The position numbers were made by a program, and so were the translations under genes. Below are positions 26,036 through 35,339 of a stretch of DNA of 64,000 bases, piece by piece. The notes beneath the pieces are model-generated. The model did not search any database, was not told the DNA's origin, and saw nothing but the letters and a program-made list of their open reading frames with translations. Source of the DNA: Bacteroides faecis MAJ27 (lineage in GTDB: Bacteria; Bacteroidota; Bacteroidia; Bacteroidales; Bacteroidaceae); NCBI RefSeq assembly GCF_900106755.1, contig NZ_FNNN01000022.1, positions 39,691 through 103,690 of the forward strand. The letters run 5' to 3'. Each line of letters begins with the position of its first letter. Within the stretch, counting starts at the first letter, position 1.

Positions 26036-27049
26036 TTATCTTTCGAATGTGTAAATACTTCTGTGGAGATACTCTTCCCCCGGCATGAGCAGGCAGGAAG
26101 GAAAATGCGGATGCGAAGGGGTATCCGGGAAGTACTGCGTCTCCAGGCATACACCGATATCCGGTGTGGGAGCGAGATAGCCGGAGGTATATAATAAAAC
26201 ACCGGGTAAGTCAGTCCTGACAGTCAGCTTTCTACCGGAAAAAGGATCGGATAATACGGCGGCTGTCAATAACGTGTCGGACGATTCTTCTTTCAGGATA
26301 TAGCAATGATTGTATCCCTTGTTCCAATGTAACTGTTCGTCATCATCGTAAAGATGCATTCCGATACTATGACTGATGGTAAAATCAAACGGACTGTCTT
26401 TTACGTCCTGCATGTGTCCGGTAGGAATAAACTGTGAGGTGGTTTCTAATATCCGGGTAACAGGTATCATGAGTTGGTGTTCCGTTATTTTTCGTTTATC
26501 GCCGGACAGATTGAAATAGGCGTGATTAGTCAGATTCAGATAAGTGGGGCGATCTGTGATTCCATAATAACTGATTGTCAGTTCATTGGTTTCTGTGAAT
26601 TGATATTCTATTTTTACGTGTACATTGCCCGGATATCCTCCTTCCATATCCGGAGAGTGGAGAATGAAGCGGATACCGGAATCAATTTGCTCCCATTGCC
26701 ATATCTTCTTGTGAAAACCGGATGCTCCGCCATGATTGGTGTTTTCTCCATCGTTTTTCTCCAACTGATAAGTAGTGTCTTTGATGGAAAAAGATGCCTG
26801 ATGAATGCGGTTAGCGAACCGGCCTACAGTGGCTCCCATATAATAGGTGTCTTTTATATATCCTTCAGCGTTATCGTATCCCAACAGAATGTTTTCAAAA
26901 ATGCCATGTTTATCGGGCATATGGGCTGAAACCCAGCTGGCTCCCAGATTGGTAAGTTCAATGGACGCTCCGGAAGCATTGGTCAACCGGAACAGATAAA
27001 TGGATTCTCCCGATGGAGTATATCCCCAATGTGTAATAGCGGTATTCAT
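26036..27049 (-). CDS. galM: Aldose 1-epimerase (mutarotase)
   Basis: Cytoplasmic enzyme interconverting alpha and beta anomers of hexoses, feeding sugar catabolism. The 337-residue protein shows the family motifs: NHGGASGFHKKIW (substrate-binding His), TNHAYFNLSG (catalytic His) and the C-terminal CLETQYFPDTPSHP (catalytic Glu). No signal peptide. It follows the YifB gene by 38 bases on the same strand and may be co-transcribed. Confidence 0.95.
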   Translation of the reverse strand: MNTAITHWGYTPSGESIYLFRLTNASGASIELTNLGASWVSAHMPDKHGIFENILLGYDNAEGYIKDTYYMGATVGRFANRIHQASFSIKDTTYQLEKNDGENTNHGGASGFHKKIWQWEQIDSGIRFILHSPDMEGGYPGNVHVKIEYQFTETNELTISYYGITDRPTYLNLTNHAYFNLSGDKRKITEHQLMIPVTRILETTSQFIPTGHMQDVKDSPFDFTISHSIGMHLYDDDEQLHWNKGYNHCYILKEESSDTLLTAAVLSDPFSGRKLTVRTDLPGVLLYTSGYLAPTPDIGVCLETQYFPDTPSHPHFPSCLLMPGEEYLHRSIYTFER

Positions 27050-27087
27050 GATTTACTTATTTGATGTGAATCTTTTGTTTACTATCC

Positions 27088-28626
27088 TTAACCTGCCCAG
27101 TTCTCTCTGTCCAAATTACGATAACTGATGGCTTCGGCCAAATGTGAAGGTTGAATCCACTCCATATTTTCCAGATCGGCAATAGTACGTGCCACTTTTA
27201 ATATACGGTCGTACGCGCGTGCAGAGAGATTGAGACGTTCCATCGCGTTTCGTAGCAGAGAAAGTCCTTTGTCATCCGGATGTGCATAGATGGATAGTAG
27301 TTTGCTGCTCATCTGCGCATTACAGTAGATACCGGGGTAATCGGCATAACGCTGTTCCTGTATCCGGCGTGCCCGAATCACTCTTTCCCGAATGATGCTG
27401 CTTGCTTCTCCTTGCCGCTGGTCGGATATCTTATCAAAAGGTACAGGAACGATTTCTATCTGAATATCAATGCGGTCCAGTAATGGGCCGGATATTTTGT
27501 TCAGATACTTCTGCACCTGTCCGGGACTGCAAACACATGCTTTGGTCGGATGATTATAGTATCCGCACGGACATGGATTCATGGATGCGATGAGCATCAG
27601 ATTGGCTGGATAACTGATGGTGCTCTTTATACGAGAGATGGTTATCTGCCGGTCTTCAAGTGGTTGGCGCAATACTTCCAGCACTCCTCTGTTAAATTCC
27701 GGTAGTTCATCCAAAAATAAAACTCCATTATGTGCCAGACTGATTTCTCCCGGCTGTGGAAAACTTCCGCCGCCGACCATGGCTACTTGCGATATCGTGT
27801 GATGAGGATCACGGAACGGGCGTTGGGAGATCAGTGAAGAACCCCGGTTTAGTTTTCCGGCAACAGAGTGTATCTTGGTCGTTTCCAGGCTCTCACCCAG
27901 GGAGAGAGGAGGAAGAATGGAGGGTAACCGTTTAGCCATCATAGATTTGCCACTGCCGGGAGCACCGATCATTAGTAGATTATGTCCTCCGGCAGCTGCT
28001 ACCTCTAATGCTCTTTTTACATTTTCTTGTCCTTTTACATCTGCAAAGTCCAGGTCAAAGGCTGTCTGCTGTTGATAAAACTCTTCCCGTGTGTTGACTA
28101 TTGTCTGCTCCAGTTCTTTTTCGTTATTGAAAAATTCTATGACTTCTTTGATATTGCTGACACCATATACCTTCAATTGATTAACGACCGCTGCTTCCCG
28201 TGCATTTTGCTGAGGAATAATGAGTCCCTCAAAACCTTCTTCGCGAGCTTTGATGGCAATAGGAAGTGCTCCTTTGATAGGCTGGATGCTCCCGTCAAGG
28301 CTAAGTTCTCCCATCATCAGATAACGGGAGAACTTCTCAGACGATATGGTTTCGCTGGCACCCAGCAAGCCGATAGCGAGAGGCAAATCATAAGCCGAAC
28401 CTTCCTTGCGGATATCGGCAGGAGCCATATTTACGACCAGATTGCTGGTCGGCATCTTATAGCCATTGACTTGCAGTGCGGAGATAATACGTTGGTGACT
28501 TTCCTTAACCGCAGAATCCGGAAGACCGACGAGATAGAACATACAGCCACGTGAGCTGTTGACTTCGATTGTGATGAGTGTTGCATCAATCCCTTGAACA
28601 GCCGCTCCGAAAACTTTAATTAGCAC
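27088..28626 (-). CDS. YifB/ComM-family Mg-chelatase-like AAA+ ATPase
   Basis: A GTG start at 28626 gives the family N-terminus (VLIKVFGAAVQGIDATLI, 512 residues); the longer open frame upstream is Lys/Arg-rich and overlaps the preceding gene. Domain order is an N-terminal ChlI/Lon-like domain (about 1-170), an AAA+ core with Walker A GAPGSGKSMMAKRL and Walker B GVLFLDELPEF, Cys-rich NPCPCGYYNHP, and a C-terminal helical Mg_chelatase_C domain. ComM homologues act as helicases during branch migration in natural transformation and recombination; in Bacteroides the role is not established. It starts 13 bases after the thioredoxin-fold lipoprotein gene. Confidence 0.93.
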   Translation of the reverse strand: MLIKVFGAAVQGIDATLITIEVNSSRGCMFYLVGLPDSAVKESHQRIISALQVNGYKMPTSNLVVNMAPADIRKEGSAYDLPLAIGLLGASETISSEKFSRYLMMGELSLDGSIQPIKGALPIAIKAREEGFEGLIIPQQNAREAAVVNQLKVYGVSNIKEVIEFFNNEKELEQTIVNTREEFYQQQTAFDLDFADVKGQENVKRALEVAAAGGHNLLMIGAPGSGKSMMAKRLPSILPPLSLGESLETTKIHSVAGKLNRGSSLISQRPFRDPHHTISQVAMVGGGSFPQPGEISLAHNGVLFLDELPEFNRGVLEVLRQPLEDRQITISRIKSTISYPANLMLIASMNPCPCGYYNHPTKACVCSPGQVQKYLNKISGPLLDRIDIQIEIVPVPFDKISDQRQGEASSIIRERVIRARRIQEQRYADYPGIYCNAQMSSKLLSIYAHPDDKGLSLLRNAMERLNLSARAYDRILKVARTIADLENMEWIQPSHLAEAISYRNLDRENWAG

Positions 28627-28639
28627 GTTTGATGATCGT

Positions 28640-29755
28640 TTATTTTTTCTGTTTGTTTTTCTTTTCTTTTTCTGCCGATTCTTCGACAATCTTTTCTATT
28701 TTCTTTTTCAGTTCTTCCCCCTGAAGATTCTTGGCTACAATCTTTCCATCTGACGAGAGAAGTATGTTGGCAGGTATTTTCCAGACGGAATATTGCTTGG
28801 CAACTTCAGAATTGAGTCCGCCGAAATCACATACTTGTTCCCATTCCAGCGTATCACGCTTGATGGCGTCTTTCCATTGCTGTTTGTCTACATCCAGTGA
28901 AATACCGAGCATGCCTATATATTTGTTCTTCTTATACTTCTTGTAGATTTCTCTTAGTTCGCTATTGTTCTGTTTCCGGGAGATGCTATCGTTCCAGGAA
29001 GCCCAGAAGTTAATTAACAGGCTTTTTTGCTTGAATGCATCCGATGAACGGGTGATCTTTTCTCCTTTGGCATTGGGCAGGCTGAAGAAAGGCGCATATT
29101 TGCCAACCTCTGCTTTCTCCGCTTGAGTGATCGTTTCAGTCAACCGTTCGACATATGGTTTATCCTGTAATACACCTGTCATTACATTAACCAGCTTTTT
29201 GATTTTAGTGAAATCCGGTGATTCTTTCTGAACGAAGTATTTATCTAATAAGTAAAGGCTGACATAAGAGGAGTGGTGTTGCAGGATGAATTCTTCCGCT
29301 TTCTCTTCAGCAGTTTTTGTTTCCTCTACATTTTTTGTCTTATCAGTTGCTTCTTCACCAATCTTTTCCGAAGGATTGACCGGCCCTTTCAGTTCTTGCT
29401 GAAAGTCTGTAAACTCTTCGTTGTATATATTTCCAGTGACAGTCAAGAAATTAAGGTTGATTGTATCTCCTTTTATCTTGATCTTGTTTCCTTTGTCCAG
29501 GAAAATAGGATATTCTATTTGATTCTTGAGCAATAGATAGGCAGAAGTGATCGTATCTACATTGGTGGTGTAAGAGAACTTGTCATTCTCTGCATAAATG
29601 GTGTCTATCCGGTCGTAGAGTTCGTCCATGCCGTACAGATAAAGTGTATCAGTGCCGAGTCCTTTGATCTCTCCTGTGATGGTTGTCTCGTTGGAGCTCT
29701 TTTTGCATCCGGCCAGACAGATAAGTATGAGGATTAAAATGCTGCTCTTTTTCAT
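28640..29755 (-). CDS. DUF4369/TlpA-like thioredoxin-fold lipoprotein lacking CXXC
   Basis: A 371-residue lipoprotein (lipobox LAGC, Cys about 17). The N-terminal half (about 22-130) resembles the DUF4369 domain that precedes TlpA-type thioredoxins in Bacteroidetes. A charged linker rich in Lys and Glu follows. The C-terminal thioredoxin fold (about 215-355) keeps LLINFWASW and the cis-Pro segment WKIPANILLSSDGKIV. The active site WCxPC is replaced by WNDSISRK, so neither cysteine is present. It is therefore unlikely to be a thiol oxidoreductase; a binding or structural role is possible. It ends in a Lys-rich tail. Confidence 0.87.
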   Translation of the reverse strand: MKKSSILILILICLAGCKKSSNETTITGEIKGLGTDTLYLYGMDELYDRIDTIYAENDKFSYTTNVDTITSAYLLLKNQIEYPIFLDKGNKIKIKGDTINLNFLTVTGNIYNEEFTDFQQELKGPVNPSEKIGEEATDKTKNVEETKTAEEKAEEFILQHHSSYVSLYLLDKYFVQKESPDFTKIKKLVNVMTGVLQDKPYVERLTETITQAEKAEVGKYAPFFSLPNAKGEKITRSSDAFKQKSLLINFWASWNDSISRKQNNSELREIYKKYKKNKYIGMLGISLDVDKQQWKDAIKRDTLEWEQVCDFGGLNSEVAKQYSVWKIPANILLSSDGKIVAKNLQGEELKKKIEKIVEESAEKEKKNKQKK

Positions 29756-29799
29756 TGCTTTGATTTCTTTTCTGCGAAAGTACGGTTTTTTACAGATAA

Positions 29800-29839
29800 A
29801 AAAAAGAATTGCCCGTCATTTGTAATGACGAGCAATTCT
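29800..29839 (-). terminator. Intrinsic terminator of the TPR lipoprotein gene
   Basis: On the minus strand GAATTGCTCGTCATT pairs with AATGACGGGCAATTC and is followed by eight T. It lies 29 bases beyond the stop at 29868. Confidence 0.88.
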
Positions 29840-29867
29840 CAATATTTAAAATAGAGTGGTAATTCTC

Positions 29868-31559
29868 TTATTTAATGATGCTCATGAAATCTGCATTTGT
29901 GAAGAACTTAGAGAATTCCAAGTCTGTTGCAGCCTTCTTAGCCAACGCAGGTTCTTTAGCAATAGCGCTCTTCAAGCTGCTAGTTACCATAGAAGAATTG
30001 TTAGTTCTAGCACCCAGAACCGCCATCAGGTAGTCTGTGTAAGCATCAGGTTTTTCTACGCCTGCCAATGTGTTTTTAGCTTTGTTGTAGTCCTTAGCAA
30101 GGATCTGAGCCAAAGCAGCACTGTTAGTTTTAGCGTCACCGAATGAGTTAACTGCTCTTTCATACTGACCTTGAGCGATGTACAGGTTACCCATAGATTC
30201 GCCAAGTTCTTTTGTACCTGCAGCTTTACCGAAGTAAGCTTCAGCAGCAGCTTTGTCACCCTTGATCAAAGAGATCAAACCTAAGTTCATGTTAACTTCA
30301 GGAGTAGCGTTTACGCTGGCAGCTTTCTTCAAGTAAGATTCAGCTTTGTCAACGTTACCAGCCTGATAAGCCAGTTTACCAAGGTTGTTGTATCCACGGT
30401 AATCGTTAGGGAACTGTTTGGTAGCCTGAGTATAGATAGCTTCCTGTTTAGCAGGATCGTTAGTCAGTGTAGCAGCATACAGCAATTCTTCCACATTCAG
30501 TTCAGAAGGATTAGAAGAAGCAAGCTTAGCAATTTCTTCGTCAGACTTACCGATGATTTCGTAGTTCAAAGTCAAACGAGAACGACGCAGTTGAGGAAGG
30601 ATATCGTCAGCCAGGTTCTTGTATACAGAAGAGATGTTCTTGATTTCCTGTTCTCTCTGTGCAGGGTCCTGATACATAGACAGTACGCGAAGGATCAGTT
30701 CTTTGTCCTGGATGTTAGATTTAGAAACCAGTTCCTGGAAGCCTTCCCAGTCCTGTGCAGTATATTTAGCGTCAACCGGAGCGTCGATCTTAGCTTTCTT
30801 CAAGTCTTTGTTCAGCATCTTGGTAGTGTTACTTTCACGGTTTTCTGCCAGAGTTGTATTCAGGCTTACACCACCATCAGGAGAAGCATAAGCAGAAACT
30901 TCGATGTTGCTGATCTTCTTGTTTTCAGCGCTGTTTACGTTAGCAACTTCCTGGTTGAATTCTTTTGCAGTCTTCAACTCGCTTGAACGGATGTTAGCTT
31001 GTTGGATCAAGAACATGATGTTGGCATCGTGCTTTTCCTTGATGATACGTTGGAAAGCATCTTCGCCCAATGCCGGGTTAGCGCTGCCCAATGTGTTGTT
31101 TACCAACTCAGAAGTAGAGATTACACCGTCAGCGATTTTTACTGCAGGAATAACAACTTCTTTGTTACCAACTTTAGCTTTAAATTCAAGCCACAGTTCA
31201 GATTTAGCCATTTCAGGAACATAGTCGAAAGACGTTTTCATCGTATAGCTACCACCTACTTTGTAAGAGATAGTCTGATCGTTTCCTTCTACTTTTTCTC
31301 CTTGGAATACAGCACTTTGCCCTTTAGCTTCACCGCCATTCCATTTCAAAACCGGAGTAACTTCTACTACAGCTTTTTTCTTGAAATACTTTTCAGGGAA
31401 TTTACCGTTAATGGTAGCAGGAACTTTACCACCTACTGCTTCCAACACTTGTGGAGTAACAGTGAAGTAGTCCGCTGACAGGGGACCCATTTTCTTGCAC
31501 GAAGAGAAAAGTGCAACAACAATTGCCATGAGTAAAGGCAAGTACAACTTCTTTGTCAT
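29868..31559 (-). CDS. TPR lipoprotein with OmpA-like region
   Basis: A 563-residue lipoprotein (lipobox SSCKK, Cys about 21). Residues about 30-160 are beta-rich. About 200-340 contains ISNIEVSAYASPDGG and NTTLAENRESNT, the pattern of an OmpA-type peptidoglycan-binding domain. Residues about 350-500 are tetratricopeptide repeats (YRGYNNLGKLAYQAGNVDKA, PEVNMNLGLISLIKGDKAAA). Codon use is strongly biased to a few preferred codons, suggesting high expression. It is a stand-alone gene with its own terminator and -7 box. A structural or scaffold role at the outer membrane is inferred. Confidence 0.85.
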   Translation of the reverse strand: MTKKLYLPLLMAIVVALFSSCKKMGPLSADYFTVTPQVLEAVGGKVPATINGKFPEKYFKKKAVVEVTPVLKWNGGEAKGQSAVFQGEKVEGNDQTISYKVGGSYTMKTSFDYVPEMAKSELWLEFKAKVGNKEVVIPAVKIADGVISTSELVNNTLGSANPALGEDAFQRIIKEKHDANIMFLIQQANIRSSELKTAKEFNQEVANVNSAENKKISNIEVSAYASPDGGVSLNTTLAENRESNTTKMLNKDLKKAKIDAPVDAKYTAQDWEGFQELVSKSNIQDKELILRVLSMYQDPAQREQEIKNISSVYKNLADDILPQLRRSRLTLNYEIIGKSDEEIAKLASSNPSELNVEELLYAATLTNDPAKQEAIYTQATKQFPNDYRGYNNLGKLAYQAGNVDKAESYLKKAASVNATPEVNMNLGLISLIKGDKAAAEAYFGKAAGTKELGESMGNLYIAQGQYERAVNSFGDAKTNSAALAQILAKDYNKAKNTLAGVEKPDAYTDYLMAVLGARTNNSSMVTSSLKSAIAKEPALAKKAATDLEFSKFFTNADFMSIIK

Positions 31560-31641
31560 TTTAGGTATAAATTAAATGTTTGTAATTGAAATATCGTCAT
31601 ATTTATAACCCCTTTTCAATCCTAATAAAGTAAAAACATCG

Positions 31642-31649
31642 CAAAGATA
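31642..31649 (-). promoter_or_regulatory. -7 box of the TPR lipoprotein gene
   Basis: On the minus strand TATCTTTG fits TAnnTTTG, 83 bases before the start at 31559. No clear -33 TTTG is seen. Confidence 0.55.
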
Positions 31650-31697
31650 TTAATTCTTAATATAATTATGTAGTTAGCAGGAGGTTTTTATCATAAT

Positions 31698-32657
31698 TTA
31701 ATGAAAACTTGACTCTTTTTCTTTCCGATACTTAATATTTCGGGGGTGATGCTCGATAATCTCGCTACGAAGCATGTTGCGGTCGATATGGGTATAAATT
31801 TCGGTCGTTGCGATGGACTCATGTCCGAGCATGCACTGGATGGCCCGTAGATTGGCGCCACCTTCCAGTAAATGAGTGGCAAAAGAGTGTCGGAAAGTGT
31901 GCGGACTGATGTTCTTGGTGATACCTGCATTTTGCGCTAATTCTTTTATCATGTGAAAGATCATGATTCGGGAAAGTGATTTGCCCCTTCGCTGGCTGAC
32001 AAATACAAAATCCTCATAGTCTTTTTTAACTTCTATTTGGTTGCGGTCTGCGAAATAAAGTTTGATCTCGTTAATGGCACGGGGAGAGATAGGAACAAGG
32101 CGTTGCTTGCTTCCTTTGCCTTCTACTTTTATGAAACCCTCATCGAAGTAGAGGTCAGATAGCTTGAGATTGACAAGTTCGGATACGCGTAGTCCGCAGC
32201 TGTATAATGTTTCCAGGATGGCTCTGTTGCGTTGTCCTTCGGCCTTGCTGCGGTCTACGGCGGAGATGATGGTATCTATTTCCTCTACTGTCAGTACTTC
32301 GGGAAGTTTAAGTCCTATCTTAGGACCTTCCAGTAATTCGCTGGGGTCGGCTTCCAGATAATCCGCCATAATCAAAAAACGGAAGAAAGACTTGATGCCG
32401 GATAAAATGCGTGCCTGCGAGCGGGGATGGATGCCAATGTCATGTAAACCCGCAGCAAAGCGCTGGAGGTCCGACTGGCATACTTCGAGGACGTCTATCC
32501 CTTCCAGCGTCAGAAAACTCATCAGTTTATCCAGATCGGTCAGATAAGCGTCCAATGTATTGGGAGATAAAGACTTTTCCAGTTTGAGATACTGCCGATA
32601 CTTTCTGATTATCAGTGCTTGTTGCTCCTTCTTCTTGTTTTTTTCGTTGATTTCCAT
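31698..32657 (-). CDS. xerD: Tyrosine recombinase XerD
   Basis: Site-specific recombinase that resolves chromosome dimers at dif with XerC. The 319-residue protein has an N-terminal SAM-like DNA-binding domain (KYRQYLKLEKSLSPNTLDAY) and a catalytic domain with Arg in CGLRVSELVNL, HTFRHSFATHLLEGG (His-x-x-Arg), LGHESIATTEIYTH (second His and Tyr nucleophile). Length fits the ~300-residue family, and its setting among core genes favours XerD over a mobile-element integrase. It is divergent from aroQ. Confidence 0.92.
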   Translation of the reverse strand: MEINEKNKKKEQQALIIRKYRQYLKLEKSLSPNTLDAYLTDLDKLMSFLTLEGIDVLEVCQSDLQRFAAGLHDIGIHPRSQARILSGIKSFFRFLIMADYLEADPSELLEGPKIGLKLPEVLTVEEIDTIISAVDRSKAEGQRNRAILETLYSCGLRVSELVNLKLSDLYFDEGFIKVEGKGSKQRLVPISPRAINEIKLYFADRNQIEVKKDYEDFVFVSQRRGKSLSRIMIFHMIKELAQNAGITKNISPHTFRHSFATHLLEGGANLRAIQCMLGHESIATTEIYTHIDRNMLRSEIIEHHPRNIKYRKEKESSFH

Positions 32658-32667
32658 TTCTTTTTTC

Positions 32668-32709
32668 TACCTTTGTAGCCTGAAATATTGTTCTTTGGAT
32701 ACAAAGGTA
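32668..32709. promoter_or_regulatory. Divergent -7 boxes between xerD and aroQ
   Basis: On + TACCTTTG (32668-32675), with a TTGA at 32647 as weak -33, points to aroQ. On - TACCTTTG (complement of 32702-32709) points to xerD. The two boxes are the same sequence facing opposite ways in a 74-base gap. Confidence 0.6.
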
Positions 32710-32731
32710 TTAAAAAAGCAGGACTACGGCG

Positions 32732-33154
32732 ATGAGAATACAAATTATTAATGGCCCGAACATCAATCTGTTGGGCAAGCGTGAACCTTCCATATACGGA
32801 AGTGTTACATTTGAAGACTATCTGGCTGAGCTTCGTAAAAGGTATGCTGATTTGGAGATCGACTATTTTCAATCGAACATTGAGGGAGAAATGATTGACT
32901 GCATTCAGCAGGTAGGTTTTGAGGCAGACGGCATCATTCTGAATGCCGGTGCTTATACGCATACATCCATCGCTTTGCAGGATGCCATTCGTTCTGTGAC
33001 TTCTCCGGTGATCGAGGTTCATATCTCTAATATACATAGCCGCGAGTCTTTTCGGCATGTATCTATGATTGCCTGTGCGTGCAAAGGAGTCATCTGTGGT
33101 TTCGGGCTGAATTCGTATCGTTTGGCTCTGGAGGCTTTGTTAGATAATAAATAA
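32732..33154 (+). CDS. aroQ: 3-dehydroquinate dehydratase, type II
   Basis: Shikimate-pathway enzyme converting 3-dehydroquinate to 3-dehydroshikimate. At 140 residues it has the short type II length. It carries the N-terminal IINGPNINLLGKREPSIYG (catalytic Arg and Tyr loop), NAGAYTHTSIALQDAI and the EVHISNIHSRE signature with the catalytic His. The C-terminal ICGFGLNSYRLALEAL is also typical. First gene of a + strand run ending with the permease at 36895. Confidence 0.96.
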   Translation: MRIQIINGPNINLLGKREPSIYGSVTFEDYLAELRKRYADLEIDYFQSNIEGEMIDCIQQVGFEADGIILNAGAYTHTSIALQDAIRSVTSPVIEVHISNIHSRESFRHVSMIACACKGVICGFGLNSYRLALEALLDNK

Positions 33155-33185
33155 GGTATTAATATATTAAATAGGTAAAAAGGCT

Positions 33186-34643
33186 ATGTTACTGAAACAG
33201 ACAAAAATCGTTGCATCCATTTCGGATAGACGTTGCGATGTGGACTTTATAAAACAGCTGTTTGAAGCTGGGATGAATGTAGTGCGTATGAATACGGCTC
33301 ACGCTAGCCGTGAAGGTTTTGAAGCGTTGATTGCCAATGTTCGTTCCGTATCCAACCGGATTGCGATTCTGATGGATACCAAAGGACCGGAAGTACGTAC
33401 GACTGCCAATGCGGAACCGATCCCCTATCAGATAGGTGATAAAGTGAAGATTGTCGGTAATCCTGATCAGGAGACGACTCGTGAATGCATTGCTGTTTCG
33501 TATCCGGATTTTGTGAACGATTTGAATATCGGAGGACTGGTGTTGATTGATGATGGTGATCTGGAACTGGAAGTGATCGACAAGACCGCCGATTATCTGC
33601 TTTGCGAAGTGAAAAACGATGCAACGCTGGGAAGCCGCAAGAGCGTGAACGTACCGGGTGTTCGTATCAATCTTCCTTCATTGACAGAAAAAGACCGCAA
33701 TAATATACTTTATGCCATCGAAAAAGATATCGATTTCATCGCTCACTCTTTCGTGCGCAACCGTCAGGATGTGCTCGATATCCGTGAGATTCTGGATGCA
33801 CACAACAGTGATATCCGCATTATTGCCAAGATTGAGAATCAGGAGGGCGTAGACAACATTGACGAGATCCTTGAAGTGGCGGATGGTGTGATGGTAGCCC
33901 GTGGTGACCTGGGTATCGAAGTTCCGCAGGAACGTATTCCGGGTATCCAGCGTGTGCTGATCCGCAAATGTATTCTGGCAAAGAAGCCGGTGATTGTTGC
34001 AACTCAGATGCTTCATACGATGATCAACAATCCCCGTCCGACTCGTGCGGAGGTGACTGATATTGCAAATGCAATCTATTATCGTACAGATGCTTTGATG
34101 CTGAGCGGTGAAACTGCTTATGGCAAATATCCGGTGGATGCAGTGAAGACAATGACTAAGATCGCAGCTCAGGCTGAAAAGGATAAGCTGGAAGAAAACG
34201 ATATCCGTATTCCGTTGAACGAAAACAGCAACGACGTGACGGCATTCCTCGCTAAACAAGCGGTGAAAGCTACATCGAAACTGAAGATACGCGCTATCAT
34301 TACAGATAGCTACAGTGGACGGACAGCCCGTAATCTGGCTGCTTTCCGTGGTAAATTCCCGGTGTTGGCTATCTGCTATAAGGAAAAAACGATGCGTCAT
34401 CTGGCTCTTTCTTACGGTGTGGAAGCTATCTATATGCCGGAATTGGCCAACGGACAGGAATACTACTTTGCCGCTCTGCGCCGTCTTTTGAAAGAGGGAC
34501 GCTTGCAGCCATCTGATATGGTGGGTTATTTAAGTAGCGGTAAGGCAGGTACGCAAACTTCCTTCCTTGAAATCAACGTTGTGGAAGATGCATTGAAGCA
34601 TGCGGGAGAAACTGTATTGCCTAACAACAATCGTTATCTCTAA
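33186..34643 (+). CDS. pyk: Pyruvate kinase
   Basis: Glycolytic enzyme making ATP and pyruvate from phosphoenolpyruvate and ADP. The 485-residue protein carries MNTAHAS (after the N-terminal strand), MDTKGPEVRT, IIAKIENQEGVDNIDEIL (catalytic Lys), MVARGDLGIEVP and LSGETAYGKYPVDAV. The C-terminal allosteric-type domain (IRAIITDSYSGRTARNLA) is present. It begins 31 bases after aroQ and 24 bases before the methyltransferase, so an operon is likely. Confidence 0.97.
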   Translation: MLLKQTKIVASISDRRCDVDFIKQLFEAGMNVVRMNTAHASREGFEALIANVRSVSNRIAILMDTKGPEVRTTANAEPIPYQIGDKVKIVGNPDQETTRECIAVSYPDFVNDLNIGGLVLIDDGDLELEVIDKTADYLLCEVKNDATLGSRKSVNVPGVRINLPSLTEKDRNNILYAIEKDIDFIAHSFVRNRQDVLDIREILDAHNSDIRIIAKIENQEGVDNIDEILEVADGVMVARGDLGIEVPQERIPGIQRVLIRKCILAKKPVIVATQMLHTMINNPRPTRAEVTDIANAIYYRTDALMLSGETAYGKYPVDAVKTMTKIAAQAEKDKLEENDIRIPLNENSNDVTAFLAKQAVKATSKLKIRAIITDSYSGRTARNLAAFRGKFPVLAICYKEKTMRHLALSYGVEAIYMPELANGQEYYFAALRRLLKEGRLQPSDMVGYLSSGKAGTQTSFLEINVVEDALKHAGETVLPNNNRYL

Positions 34644-34667
34644 CTGTTATTTATAAGACCGGGTTTT

Positions 34668-35309
34668 ATGCAGGAGACTGAATCTATTGATGAATATATT
34701 TTGCAGCATATCGATGCTGAAAGTGACTATCTGAAGGCGCTCTATCGGGATACGCATGTGAAATTGCTTCGTCCCCGTATGGCTTCCGGGCACTTACAGG
34801 GGCGGATGCTGAAAATGTTCGTGGAAATGATTCGTCCCTGGCAAATACTGGAAATCGGAACGTATAGCGGTTATTCTGCCCTTTGTCTGGCGGAAGGACT
34901 CCGGGAGGGCGGAATGTTGCATACGTTTGAGATAAATGATGAACAAGAGGATTTCACCCGTCCCTGGCTGGAGAATTCTCCCTTTGCGGACAAGATCCGA
35001 TTTTATATCGGAGATGCTCTGGAGCTTGTTCCTCAGTTAGGTATTACGTTCGATCTGGCTTTTGTTGACGGTGATAAACGGATGTACATCGATTATTATG
35101 AGATGGTTTTAAAACATCTTTCCGCAGGTGGGTATATTATTGCCGACAATACTTTGTGGGATGGGCATGTGCTGGAGCAACCTCGCAGCTCAGATACGCA
35201 GACTATCGGTATCAAGGCTTTTAATGATTTCATCGCTACGGATAGCCGGGTGGAAAAAGTAATTCTTCCTTTGCGTGACGGATTGACGATCATAAGGAAG
35301 AAAATTTGA
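34668..35309 (+). CDS. SAM-dependent O-methyltransferase (COMT-like)
   Basis: Class I SAM methyltransferase of the YrrM/caffeoyl-CoA O-methyltransferase type, 213 residues, no signal peptide. Motif I is LEIGTYSGYSALCLAEGL; the metal/acceptor region is LAFVDGDKRMYIDYYE and IIADNTLWDG. The methyl acceptor is unknown. In related bacteria such genes often sit beside translation genes, as here with rbfA 30 bases downstream. Confidence 0.93.
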   Translation: MQETESIDEYILQHIDAESDYLKALYRDTHVKLLRPRMASGHLQGRMLKMFVEMIRPWQILEIGTYSGYSALCLAEGLREGGMLHTFEINDEQEDFTRPWLENSPFADKIRFYIGDALELVPQLGITFDLAFVDGDKRMYIDYYEMVLKHLSAGGYIIADNTLWDGHVLEQPRSSDTQTIGIKAFNDFIATDSRVEKVILPLRDGLTIIRKKI

Positions 35310-35339
35310 ATTATAAATCGTAAAATTGTAAATAAGTTT

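Noticed and set aside
25912..26202. 97-codon upstream extension of the TPR kinase-like gene
   Set aside because: It overlaps the galM 3' end and hides a clean signal peptide beginning at 25911.
28627..28689. Lys/Arg-rich N-terminal extension of the YifB-type ATPase
   Set aside because: It overlaps the end of the preceding gene and family members start at the VLIKVFG position.
31698..32657. XerD-like gene as a mobile-element integrase
   Set aside because: Family motifs and length match housekeeping XerD, it sits among core genes, and no attachment repeats or element genes are seen nearby.
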